A DNA stretch of 64,000 nucleotides, from contig JACEVL010000083.1 of the NCBI GenBank assembly GCA_020284085.1, positions 186,001 through 250,000 on the forward strand. Direction: 5' to 3'. Positions 12,330 to 26,292 of the stretch are shown here, piece by piece. The stretch is from Aporrectodea caliginosa. Taxonomy: Eukaryota > Annelida > Clitellata > Crassiclitellata > Lumbricidae. Under the pieces are notes generated by a model. It made no database searches. It worked only from the letters and a program-made list of their open reading frames with translations, and was not told where the DNA came from. The translations under genes and the position numbers were made by a program. Position 1 is the stretch's first letter. Each line of letters starts with the position of its first letter.

Positions 12330-13434
12330 TGCATAGCCTACAGGCTGTAATTCCTGCGACGTCTTGTTCAGCCGAACGATCGTTCAGTGGACTTGGAAGG
12401 ATGATAACATATGCGATTGCGAAGCACCATTATAGGGCAGAATAGACTCAAAATTCTCGCGATTATCAACGTTGAACGTGCAGCTACAAATCGAGTTCTG
12501 CAACTGCAGATGAACGACATTATCAAGACTTTTGGTAGACGCAATAACATAGACTCTGCTTTTCTAGAGAGACGTGACTATAGGCTATATAAACTTGATT
12601 TAATTTGACTTGATATTGAACTAGTTTCAGTGAAACTTCAAGCATGCACCATATAATAATATTATAGACGTTACTCTGCACGATTATATGATGCTTGTGA
12701 AGTTGTTTGATGAATGAGAAATTGAGAATGTCATAGTGGCACATTGCAGAATTTCTGATTATGCCATAATTATTTCACTTTTCACGCAGAAAGGTGGTTA
12801 CTGGATAGGCCTATACCGCCTACCGCCTACGCACGGCATAGACCTATAGGGTCTACCGTCTACATACGTAGCCTACTTAGCTCACAGACGCATCATGCGC
12901 ACGACGCCAATAATTATTCTGGATTTATTTCTGCTTCGGGCAGAAGTACTCGTATAGCTACATAGGTAAGTGCATGCGCACCGCTTCTAGTTCCCCACTC
13001 TCCATCCACCTCTAAAAATTCCCCTACGCCTATGCCTGCCAGTACAAGCAGGCCGGTCTATGTGGCACAGGCCAAATCTAAATATACGCGGCTTTCTATA
13101 ATAGCAGCCTTGTGGCCTCGATCCAGCTCATTTTCCTATGAATAATGATCGGGCAATATCCTTCCCTGCCCAAGATTTCTTTCTCGTTCATCACCGTCAC
13201 ACCGTAACCATTTTGAATGTGTGCCTCGATATTCAACGTCCTATGTGTGCACCGAACCGAACCAGCAGAGATTAAAATCTCTTAAAATGATCAGCCACTT
13301 CTGAATGCAAGCCGACATCCTCCTCACGCACAGAGGAGGAGGAGGCGCCCAGCCAGTGCTCTGCGCACTACCTACATGTATGTAGCCAACCGGGCCAACA
13401 ACACGTGGGCTACATATGCATGTAAACACGACAC
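12330..13434. other. Non-coding stretch, nothing recognised
   Basis: Unique-looking AT-rich sequence. No exon or repeat family is identified by eye. Confidence 0.5.
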
Positions 13435-13632
13435 GGTAGCCAGTTGGGTTGAACGCTCGCTTTGTACGGTAAGTTGTAATGCAGGATGTGCAGATTCGAG
13501 CCTTCCCGGAGAAAGGTAGGTCTAGTACTGTGCTTAGTACAGGGACCTTGAGCAAGTCCTTCACGTACAACTGCTCAACGCTATCGATTAATTATGCTTT
13601 GTCACAACGGGAGGCGCTTAACAAACAGCCTA
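13435..13632 (+). mobile_element. Second SINE copy, diverged
   Basis: It has an A-box-like GGTAGCCAGTTGG, a B-box-like GCAGATTCGAGCC (13490-13502), and the same central block GGGACCTTGAGCAAGTCC (from 13542) followed by TTCACGTACAACTGCTC, matching the copy at 12106. No tail repeat is visible. Confidence 0.7.
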
Positions 13633-14120
13633 CATTAATAATAATGGTAGCCTACTCATAAGTCTAGGTGTCAAAGTCAATGCACTTTTATTACGCGTTT
13701 TGAGTACCTCCCAAAATACTGCTTTGTATAATTGGCTGACTGTTGAGAAGACTTTGTTTTCAGGTAGGTCGAAAATGTAGCTCCTATGTTGAACGGAGTC
13801 AACTGATATAGTAGGCTACGCCTAAATGTATGGAGTGAAACTGTTCCAAGGGAAATGGCCGACACATCAAAGGCACGATGAGCTCGAATTGATGAATGGA
13901 AGCAAATACGGTACATGCATCACAGGTAGCAAAAGAGTTAGGCACCTGTATAGTTAATAGTTCAATTACACAAAAACCAAAGCCGTACAGTAGGCATGTT
14001 GGTCTAGTGTCCTTGAGCATTTATTGCTTTGCAGCAAATTGCATTGTAGGCCTACTCATTTACGGTAAGACACATACAAACGTGAGCACACACACACACG
14101 CACATATAATTATGTAACAG

Positions 14121-14121
<1 letters not shown>

Positions 14122-14166
<45 letters not shown>

Positions 14167-14205
14167 ATATATATATATATTTGTATATATATAACAGTAA
14201 TATAT
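14122..14205. repeat. (TA)n microsatellite
   Basis: TA dinucleotide runs interrupted by GTAA and TTG. Confidence 0.9.
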
Positions 14206-14586
14206 ATATTATAATTATTATAAATGTTTGCGTGCCAGTCTGTCTGCAACAGGTAAAATTCTGTCATGTTCACGTGGACGTAGAGCATATAGGCCTACTA
14301 CAGTTTATATTGAGGGCAGTAGGTTATGCAGAACACGGCCTGGTTCTGCACGAACAGCAGAGGCGGGTGTCAGCACTCTGGCATAGTTGTTCGAAACTTG
14401 GTCAAATTCGAAACTTTACAGAATTTTAAAGATAGGCCTACGTTGCAATCTGTTTTTATCATTTATGTCCCACCTACTTTGCCAGATTGTCATTATCCAA
14501 GAGTTTCATTTGCATCAGTCTGTGATATCCTTTGTTTATTTTATGTTGCAGTAGGCCTACAGTTGTCTACTTAATGATAAGCCTGC

Positions 14587-15558
14587 ATGGTTTTATTACG
14601 CCGAATAAGAATGGCGGTCAACATCCGAATGGTGCTTCGAGTGGTCCTGTTCTGCGCTGCCTTTACATGCGGAGTACTCGTCAACTACTATGGATATCTT
14701 TTCGAGGCGATACGCGTCGAGGTTCGGGTCAGCGTGGAGGACAGTGCCAACACTTCCGCCGTCCGTGCCCTGTTGCTTAAGGAAGGTTCTGCGGGGAACT
14801 TGTCGCAGTACGTCGTGCCAAACGTCGTCCATTTCATCTGGTTCCGAACGAAAGCCAAACAGGAAATGTCGTTTCTCAACTACATCAGCATCGTCAGCGC
14901 CTATCGGATCCAGAAACCCGAGAGGATTCTGTTCCACTGCAACTTTCTCCCTTCCGGCGAATGGTGGAACCGACTCTGGCAGGATGTTCCACTGCACATC
15001 GTGTACCGCGATCCACCATCAACCATCCACGGGCAGACACTGCTGCACATGTACCACCGAGGCGACATCGCCAAGATCGAAATCCTGCTCGAATACGGCG
15101 GCATCTATCTGGACTATGACGTGATCGTCGTCAACAGCCTAGATCCAGTCCGGAAGTATGATGCGACGATGGGCAAGGAGAAGCCACCGAAATTCATCGC
15201 GGGCATCATAGTCGCCCGGAAGGGGTCGACCTTTCTGAGGCTGTTGCATGAGTCGTACAGGAACAATTATCGCGCATTTGATTGGGATTACAACTGTGCA
15301 CGGATTGCGTACGAGATCTACGTCAAGCGACCGGATCTGTTGCATGTGGAGCCGTTCAGATTCACGACGCCAGACTGGAAGGACCGGCACTTACTGTGGT
15401 ACGGTATCATCGACTGGAAGCAGCTGTTCGTCATACACGTCATGGGACACTTCAACTGGGAAGAGTACAATCCAGAGAAGATCAAGACCATCAACAGCAC
15501 ATTCGGACAGGTCATGCGATATATCTACTATGGGTCGCACGATCTTATCTTAACATAG
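14587..15558 (+). CDS. Type II membrane glycosyltransferase, Gly_transf_sug / GT32-like
   Basis: A 323-aa intact single-exon frame in an AT-rich neighbourhood, itself visibly more GC-rich. A short basic N-terminus is followed by one hydrophobic anchor (about residues 19-39), as in Golgi type II enzymes. The catalytic region opens with VPNVVHFIWF (about 77-86) and has the DXD motif D176-Y177-D178 within GGIYLDYDVIVV, which binds the divalent cation and nucleotide-sugar in this family. Sequons include NTS, NLS and NST. The start at 14587 is the first Met; Met9 and Met15 would also leave the anchor intact. Donor and acceptor sugars cannot be told from sequence. Lack of introns could be ancestral or from retroposition; I see no poly(A) tract or TSD. 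Family call confident, specific function unknown. Confidence 0.88.
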   Translation: MVLLRRIRMAVNIRMVLRVVLFCAAFTCGVLVNYYGYLFEAIRVEVRVSVEDSANTSAVRALLLKEGSAGNLSQYVVPNVVHFIWFRTKAKQEMSFLNYISIVSAYRIQKPERILFHCNFLPSGEWWNRLWQDVPLHIVYRDPPSTIHGQTLLHMYHRGDIAKIEILLEYGGIYLDYDVIVVNSLDPVRKYDATMGKEKPPKFIAGIIVARKGSTFLRLLHESYRNNYRAFDWDYNCARIAYEIYVKRPDLLHVEPFRFTTPDWKDRHLLWYGIIDWKQLFVIHVMGHFNWEEYNPEKIKTINSTFGQVMRYIYYGSHDLILT

Positions 15559-15879
15559 GATTTCTATGCGCCTTAAAAGCTGCGACAGAATCTGTGCTTT
15601 CTCGCCATTGTGTCATAAGGCGCGCATTCATTTTTGAATAGCGACCTTTTTATTTTGATGATGTGAATTATACAGGTCTATGACCGTAATCTTGATACCA
15701 GACCGTCCTTGTGGAGGCTCCGTGTTCAATACTGAGACTTATGGGAGGCACTCGTTTCCTCTTCTTATGCCGTTGAGCCTGCAATGGACGAATCTGAAGG
15801 TCATGAACGTGAGGCTTATGTGCATGAACGTGCTGCTAATATTGCTTATTGCTAAACTTACCGTTGTAACTTCCCAGTT

Positions 15880-17640
<1,761 letters not shown>

Positions 17641-18959
17641 TGTCTCAGTCCACGTAATTTTATTCTAATCTTTTAGGCTAGGCCTACCAGCAAATTCCAC
17701 TCCTGTTTATCACTTATATGTTACCCTAAGTACGTCCAACGTCGTCCATTATTATTAAGCAATTCTAATGCCTATAGCGTTCACTGTACAGTGTACACCG
17801 TTACTTCTCTATGGAATATGGGTCTTGTGGATAACCAAGTCTTTGATATTATTTTCATGCATTAGTGCAGTTACAGCAATACAACACTGCTATGACAGAT
17901 TTTGAAAATTTTACCTATTGCAGAGCTGCAAGTCTAGTCTAAGGCGTTCCGCTCACTCTTGGTAGCGCTGACGGCAGACTCTACGGGCATTAGAATGGTT
18001 TAATAAAATAATGGACATGCTTAGGGCAACACATAAGTGATAAAAATAGGAAAAGAATTTGCTGCCAGCTCTACCAACAGTGAGCACAATGAATGCCTTA
18101 GGTGTCTCCCAAAGCTGACAGAAACAACAGATTATAAGGAGGACTCAAGCAGAGGTGACTCTGAGGATTCCGTAAAGGTCCTAACGACAACTGGCTTTCA
18201 AGCTGCAACTTGCCACAACCTAACATTACTTTGCTTCTGGATCTACTACTGACGTTTGCCATAATTATGTACGGGTCGGGCGTTTGGTATTGCGACGTAA
18301 TTACTATGTCGGGTTGTATTACATAATTTTTACGTGAACTATATACATGCTTCTTGTGTTTTACCACGATTCATCAACATGTTTTTGGTAGTCATGGCAA
18401 ACCAGCCGAGGCCATTAATTAAAGAACCAATTAAGTTCATGTTTCAAGTCCTGGGGATTTAGTTTTTTTCCATATCACATGGCCTTGTCAAATGGCATTA
18501 TGGTCTCAATGAGGCTCTAACGGAATAACAAGCCAGATCCATGTGATTTGCAGAGAACACTGTGCACTTGGATAATGAACTTACATGTACATGTAGTTGA
18601 TTTTTCTGTTGATGACCTTGTCTACTACGATTTTTAACAGATTCATATTTCCATTTCATAGATGGTTTCAAATCACTCTAGCACCATAATCTTTTATATT
18701 TTATATTAAGAAGTGCATGGAGTTGAAGAGTTTTCTACTACAAATTAAGAGTCAGTTGATTTTAAATATAAGTGTTTTTAGTAAGAACTGGCAGCAATAT
18801 AGTCTCATTAATGTTACTGTTCACTGATCTGTATTAACTCATTCGCATTATACTCATAGCCTTAGATATTGTTTGAAGTAAAACCGTTTTATTGTTTCAT
18901 AATTCATTTTCTACTTGCACGAGCGAATATCGGTGTTTGTATCAATAGCCAATGGGCAA
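17641..18959. other. Non-coding stretch, nothing recognised
   Basis: AT-rich DNA without recognised exons. Small open frames near 18040-18370 show no family resemblance. Confidence 0.5.
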
Positions 18960-19386
18960 CATACCTTTCAAAAAGTATTTTGAATACAAAATAAATTACT
19001 TTTCAAACGTATTTTGAAAATACTTTTGAAATAGTACTTTGAAAATACTTGTCAGAAATCAATTTTTTTTTCTATTATCGCTACTTGCTAGCATGTACTT
19101 TCACATTGCATTATTGTACTTGACAGTGATTATAGTATAGTTTCTTATGACTTCTCTGAACAAGTAGACTTCATAAACATTTAGTAGGTCCTACTTTGAC
19201 TGTCGAAATTAATTAAAAGCATGGAAAAAAAGAGTAACTTTAACAAAGAAAGATATTACACTTTATCCGTGTAACAGTTCTTAACAACACAGTCTAGACA
19301 GACATGTAGCAACAGTTACTGTTCTGCAGTGCTTTTTTCTTTTAAAAAAACACACACACGCACACGCGCACGCGCACGCGCACGCG

Positions 19387-19417
<31 letters not shown>

Positions 19418-20660
19418 CAATAAACATATCATATAATATTATGTATGTTCTAATATATATACATTGTATATATATATCAATCTCAATAAACACTGAAAGC
19501 ATTGAAATTAAATTAAAGTATATAAATAATTTAAAATAAATTTTCATTAAATTTTCATTTAAATTAACTAAATTATTTTCAATAGCTGAAAAAAGGTCCC
19601 GGAACACTGCTCCGGGTGAAAAAAGCACTGCTGTTCTGACCAGTTTCATGCATTTTGCTTGAACTAGAACACGCTGGCGTGCTGCAAGCCTGCCAGTGCT
19701 AGTAGGTTCGTTGTGCACCAATAGAATAACAAAAGCATACTTTCCATTGTACGCTGGTCGCCTGAAATAGCCCTATTTACGACAGCTGCTGACGCATGAC
19801 TCATGACTAGCTTATGATCAGTTACAGACCACCCCCCACCCCCATCCCACCCCATAATAGACTAGCACGTAGCTTAACAACGCGGCTGTTGTTATGAAGA
19901 GGTTTGTTCAAAATTAGGAGCGTGCCCAGTAGGCCTATACTATCCAAACCATCCACTGATTGAACATGTTATAATTATGCTACATGCCTATCTCGAAGAC
20001 TCCAACAGAGGTTGACGAAGATTACGTAAGCTATTGCGCAATTTTACTCACCTTTGCTGGTGTCATGCATGGCAATTAGGCCTAATGGAATTTGAACATG
20101 CAATATTATTATCGTTATTCGTTAACGGGTCCTATCTTAAGCCTACCTGAGGAAGTGGAATAAAGCGTTTAACAAATTATTTTAGATTTAAAATTGTTTT
20201 TCAAATAAATGGTCAGACATTATTTTGTCGTTTTAACTATATAGGCCTATAGGCCTATGTAGACTACAACCCAACTATGCTACAAGTCTACAACAGGTCT
20301 GCGCATATGCAATCCTGATAGCCTACTGTGATACAGACTGAACCATTGACAAAATAATGCTGATACAACAAACTGACAAGTATTTGGTGTGAAGTTGTGA
20401 ACAGATTATTAATTTTTCGAAACGTCACGTTCTAGTCTTAAACCTTAGCCTGTAGGCCTACATATCTAACATTAAAATAATAATTTTGACAAGTTGTAAC
20501 AATTATTTTTGGAAGGGGTCTAGCCTACTTTAGAAAAGTATTTGAAAATGAATTTTGAATTCTCCAAATACTTTTTAAACTACTTTGAAAATACGTTTAC
20601 AAAAAACTTTTCAAATACAAAATAAAATAGATTTTATATTTTGAAATCTATTTCGAATAT
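18960..20660. mobile_element. Putative DNA transposon with inverted AAGTATTTTGAATAC-rich ends
   Basis: The left part (18970-19060) repeats AAAGTATTTTGAATAC, ACAAAATAAATTAC and TTTTGAAAATAC. The right part (20535-20660) contains the same motifs in inverted order (CTTTTCAAATACAAAATAAA). I could not fix exact ends or a TSD, and no transposase frame is visible inside. Confidence 0.45.
19351..19411. repeat. (CA)/(CGCA) microsatellite
   Basis: Alternating CACACG and CGCACG, then pure CA, flanked by AT runs. Confidence 0.9.
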
Positions 20661-20689
20661 TGACGATTATAGCGCATCAACCCGTGTCA

Positions 20690-21262
20690 GCAATCAGCGG
20701 GGTGCCTGTTCAGTGTTCAGGTCATTCCACGCACTCAGAATCCTTAGGGGTTCATGCCCCTCCCCGCGCTCAACGAGGTGGCCAGCGCTACCACCGTTGC
20801 TCGCCTTCTCTACGCCTCCTCGCCTGGTGGGCGAACACCACCGCAGACGACCGCCTCAAACTCCAACGCTTCCTACAAAGAGTCAAGCGACTGGGTTCTC
20901 TCCCGCCCCATCAGCCGCCAGATGTAGACCGCATGATGGACGATGCAGATGTCAGACTCTTGCAGCCTTGCAGGTGGTTATCTTAAACTCAAATCATGTG
21001 CTACGGGGCCTGTTTCCGCCCATCGTGCGTAGGCCGTATGCCATGCGCCCGAGACTCCATGACTTCGAATTACTTAGAAAAGATTACCATAATTCCATTC
21101 CTCCAGCAATCTTTCGATGTGTTAGCTCTAAGCCCCTGTAAAAACCTTACTCTTGCCCCGGTATATGGCAGAAACTGAGGGTATAGCCTCTGAGACAACC
21201 CCCTCATGTAATAAGTTGCAGTAGGTCAACTTAATTTCTTTCAATAAACGAAATAATTATAA
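20690..21262 (+). mobile_element. LINE 3' end, plus strand
   Basis: Frame-shifted translation gives [20 protein letters not shown] with WW following, ADDRLKLQRFLQRVKRLG, and a terminal block with VLRGLFPPIVRRPYAMRPRLHDF. This is the same C-terminal module as at 29845-30310 and 37405-37875. It ends with CAATAAACGAAATAATTATAATAATT. It is non-functional. Confidence 0.85.
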
Positions 21263-21899
21263 TAATTGTAATACTATTGTGCCCATCACCGGTTTGTAAC
21301 ATGGTTTTCTGTTTATAAGAAAGTCCATAACTTTCAGATCATCAAGTCTATCTCCAAATTCGACTAAAACGTACCTAAGTCTGTCTACAAATTCGGTTAC
21401 TATAGGCCTATGACAACTGAACAAATATACTGACATGCACGACAGAATTTCTGTTTGTAGCCTACGTATGGCTTCAAAGCTCTATGGTTAAAATAAATAA
21501 GTTGGCACGTAATAAATATATAGGAAAACTTTGTACAGTTGTTGTATTGTTGTGACTGTGCTTCAGCAGAAAAATTCCGGAGCTACACAAATAATTCTAG
21601 TGACCAAATATTAAATGGTTCTAAAGTGTTTCAGTGGTTAAAAACTTTATATGAATTCTAAACCAGCAAGTAAATGTTGTTCAACTGGCAAACATTCAAG
21701 TGTCAACAAACCAAGTTTGGAAAACCAAAGAGAACATTCCTATTCGTTCTAGCATACAGTTTTCATACAAGATGATTAGTTTGCTTACAAGATGAATTTC
21801 CTACAGTAACAAAAACACCGTTTGAGTAAGTTCATACACAACGCCAAAGGATTTCACGTGTGGAAGTTATAACGAATTCAACATAAATTTTTCAAAATC
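21263..21899. other. Region downstream of the B56 stop codon, presumably 3' UTR and flank
   Basis: Lies just 3' (minus strand) of the B56 stop codon at 21900-21902. I see no AATAAA on the minus strand before the LINE tail at 21262, so the true transcript end is unknown. Confidence 0.4.
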
Positions 21900-21984
21900 T
21901 TATTTTTGTTCTTTCGGATTTTTGACCTCGAGCATTTCTAAGTTTTTCCATAATTCTTGTCTTTGCTTTTCTTTCTGTTCTCTC
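21900..21984 (-). CDS. B56 exon 12 (C-terminal residues 428-455, stop)
   Basis: Found by scanning the minus strand for the conserved charged tail. Acceptor CAAACAG, then [16 protein letters not shown] and a stop at 21900-21902. The ELWKxLE pattern is the family C-terminus and the phase fits exon 11 exactly. Confidence 0.88.
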
Positions 21985-24900
21985 CTGTTTGGAAAAATTG
22001 GAAAAAATCCTTCGATTACATACGAGAAAAAGATCAATTTATGATTCTAAGCACAAGCGAAATTAAGATTTAAGAAAGAAGCCTATGTCAAGTTATAAAT
22101 CAGAGAGGACATGGCCAAGTTAAGACACAGGAAAATGGAAGAGGCTAAATTACAATTCACGCAAATTCAATACAATTATTGTTCACAGATGTACATAATA
22201 GAGAATGCGACATGCGCGCATGACAGATACAATTAGGCAACTGCAGATAATTACATGCAGGATGTGATCAATAAATGTGCATAGCGTTCATGACACACAC
22301 AATGCATTAAATTACAGATGTAGGCCTACACTGAAGCCTAATTATATGATGTATAATTATTTGCTTAATCACCATTAAGGCAGAAGTACAACAACAACAA
22401 AAATTAAGTATGGCATTAGATTACAACAAGGCTGGTAGTAAATGCCAATCATATAATCATATACAGCTGACTTGACGTGTCTTTCAGATAGCCTCGGATT
22501 AGTTTTCCTGAAGTGGTGCTACATAAAGTCCAAATTACAGTGCAAAACACTTTGTAACAGATAGGAAAACAGATCTATAGGGCAAAACACATGTAGGCCT
22601 ATCGCTCAGTATGAAATGAAAGCTTGGTCAATGCCGATGTTAAAGCATTATGACTACCACAAGCATGGCCAGGAAACAATTTCGGGGTTTTAGTTTTCGG
22701 GGGTTGTTTCCATTGGACAATGGACATGGTCGTATTTTTCTAAATTTTTAATAACAGTAAAGCATTTACTTGGGGGGAAGGGGCTGAACCATTAGACTCC
22801 CTAAATACGCCCATGAGAACGTTATTAAAGGATTTACTTGGGGGAGGGGCTGAACCATTAGACTCCCTAAATACGCCCATGAGAACGTTATTCTCTTAAG
22901 ATGAAACTGATAAGACAAAACATCAGTTGAGAAAATGATTTTCGGTTCCGTGAATATAAACTCAATACAAAGTCCTTCAGATAAGACACGGTGCTGACTG
23001 GTAAAGATATGGGCTTTGCACTTCTTCATATACACGCCTACTGTAAGTTGACGTCATCACTTGAGTAATGAGTAGTGGACAGGTTTGTAACTGGATTATA
23101 GATGATAAGAACTTTCACAACCGCAACAACATGATGGTGCATGAAACCACAGATTTCATGATTACCATAATGATACCTATGTGTACAAAGTAGACTTTTA
23201 CAGTATGTAAATGCTTGATGCGGGAAACAGAAGTCGCTGGATATTTTTTGCTTAATTCTGTACATTCTCCCTTCCTCTGGTCGCCCACCCACCCACCATC
23301 ATACATCTGCCTCAAGTTCCGGTATCTATCACCACTCAAGTTTTTCACTTCAAAGTGAAGTCTCTTGTTTTCAAGAATTCCTACCGGATCCATCTACTCG
23401 TCCACCTTTCGATCTCTCTCGTCCTCAAGAAAACCTATTTTACAGCTCTTCTGCCTCCTTCTCTTCCTGCTCTTGGACTTGGAGCGATCTTCATTTGGTA
23501 TCTCTGGACAAAACCCTCTATAACAATACAGTGCTTGTCAATTAGCTGGTGCCGGTGTTTAGCTTTTAAGTTGGGCTTTAGAAATTTGCGGTTTACAATT
23601 ATAATGATTACAATACCATGAGATCTTGGTTTCAGTTATTTCCTCAGTCGTTTTTCTTTGACAGATAGATGGATGAGGCATGATAAATGATGGACAGATG
23701 GATCGATGAATTACGACCATGTCTTTTGGCCTTCTCTTTGGTTATAATGATAGCAATAAAAGTGCATACGTAATCTACTATTGGATGGAATATTGAATAA
23801 GGTTCAGCTTTCTAAATCTTGTCGTCTAAGTTGTTTAAGAGTAGTCGAGTAGTATTTCCATTTGAATTCTTTATGAAAAAAATTTAAATTACAAATAATT
23901 TTTGTACACGGGTATTTCGCAGAAATGTCGGCAATATATGGGGAGCAGATGCGTATCTCCATAGATGAAATGGAACATTTTATTTAACAGGAAATTATGT
24001 CATGGGGCAGTGCAAAAAGAATAACAGATTTTTATGCAAAGTATATAATGACCAATTAGCTTGTGGCTGTACTGTGTGGTACATTATACGATATAAATAA
24101 TTATTAACTTTCATTTAAAATATGCGCTAAATAACCAAGAACTTGAAAAGCTGAGGTAGGCCTATCAATTTTTCTTCAGTTGCATTAGCAAAACTGATAA
24201 CTGCATGCACAGTACAGCTCACATATCTTGGATATTGTATTAGTTAAAATGATAGAAGTGCTTCAAACAATTTATTCATATTCGGCCAAATATTTCCTTG
24301 AATCCAAACATGAAGATGTGCACTCCAAAATTTATTTAGAAACATTATACACATAATTAAGTTTAGTTTTCACTCATACTAAACCAAGTAAATATTTTAG
24401 CATGTCCAATATCCCTGTTACCTTTCACATTCTTTGTTGTCGATTATCAATATTTGGCCAAAAAGTAAGAAATGCTATTTGGTACAGCTGCAATAATAAT
24501 ACCACTAAATAATCAATTATAAATCCCAAGGTTTCATTGCTACAATAGGTTCCTAACATAATAGGGAAATTTTAAAAAAATTAAAATAGCAAGGATTTTG
24601 TTTGACATTACTTGGTCTGTTCCTTTTCATAGTTGACAGTCAGATCCTCGAACAGTTTGCTGTTCATATCTGTAAAAGCCTTGAGGACGTTATACACGAG
24701 CGTTAGAATTGCCTGGTTCGTCTGTTCTTTTGTTATGCGATACAAAGACGGAAACATGACTGGCATAACTACATTCACATTCCTTTCAACGGCACGGACA
24801 ATGGCCTCATTGTTCCAGTAAAACAATGCTCGCTCGGCGACCTGAAGAAAGCAATGTCATTATTACCAACTTTTTGGTGCCAGTGTCTAATGCACAAGGC

Positions 24901-26219
24901 ATCAACCGATGGTGCACCAAAACCAAACTCTAATCAGATCAACATCCGAAAGACGAATCTGCCAAGAGACAGTCAGCCAATGGTGGATAAGCAATCCAAA
25001 ACAGAGAAGTCTAAAGTAGAACTAAATGACGCAGTGCCTCAGCAGAAAAACAGATACAGAAAAGGAATTCCAACTGTCATGGTCTCCTCCGAAAGAAAGA
25101 GTTAATGGCCATGCTAGTGATGTATGCACACTAGGGTGGTTCACATGTACAGGTATACGGTAAAACAAAAAAATATGAAAGAGGAATGAATTTGTTCCAG
25201 CATGACTGATGATGATCTCGGATAACCGAAGTTGATCCAGGATGACTGAATTTGATCCAGGATGACTGAAGTTAATCCAAGATTACACATACATATTACC
25301 AACATGAACAATAACACAATGCTACGGCAAGTTGTTCGAAAGCATAAGCACAAATTTCCTGATCCCAAGATTATTATATTGGCAGGCCTCGAATCAAATA
25401 CAGAATAACAATCTGAACTATCACTGGATGGACGATGGCAAGCACATTATATGTTTTCGTATAAGGCTGACATGTTTGCGATTGTACGTGCAATTTGCAT
25501 ATTTATTGCTTTATTACAGGAATCTAACACTGACAGTGGAAAAGTATAAAATGCATAATTTGTTATGTTTGTTTACCGATTCTAAATTGCATACCATAAA
25601 GCTGTATAAAGTCGTATACCCAGAAATTGTTATCGACTTGTGCAACCCTTAAACATGGTTCATTCTGGCAGAAATTTTTAACATATTACGACAGCTTTAT
25701 TTATAGACTGATTGAAGTAGTGGGCTCCAACTTGACTCTCTAAATAAACTTTTGCTAGACCAACCTAAGTTGTAGTGGTAATGGGCATGTGTGTATATAA
25801 CAGTAGACCTAATACATTTATACATACATACGTACACAGGCACGTAGCGAGACTTAAATTCAAAAGGAGGCAACTTCACAGACCATTGGCAAAATCCTGG
25901 TCATTCGGGTCATTAGTCAATTGAAGTTCCAGTATATCAAAAACGCAAGAACTCAATGTAGCCATGCCTACGCATACACATAATATGAATATTATATTAT
26001 GTATATATACATATATACAGGTATCCATCTAGACATTTACATAGCACCTTCGTTTACACCTCTAAAATGTACTATAATCAATGTACTCCATTGACACTTA
26101 AATATATATATGAATAATCATTGAATATACTATAATGTATTCATTCACCCATATACTATCCATTCATTAATTCATTCATGCACACATGCACGCACGCACA
26201 AGTACTATAATGTACTTCA

Positions 26220-26292
<73 letters not shown>

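Noticed and set aside
14596..15553. Long open frames antisense and out of frame within the glycosyltransferase gene
   Set aside because: They are shadows of the GC-rich coding exon. Only the 323-aa frame has family motifs.
24605..24611. In-frame TAA after KEQTK as the B56 stop codon
   Set aside because: Exon 12 at 21900-21984 matches the conserved C-terminal tail in exact phase, so the TAA is more likely intronic. Read-through retention is noted as a possible isoform.
26221..26286. Regular CA repeat considered as a possible array of biological spacers
   Set aside because: It is a simple dinucleotide microsatellite. No CRISPR-like or other spacer-repeat structure occurs anywhere in this eukaryotic window.
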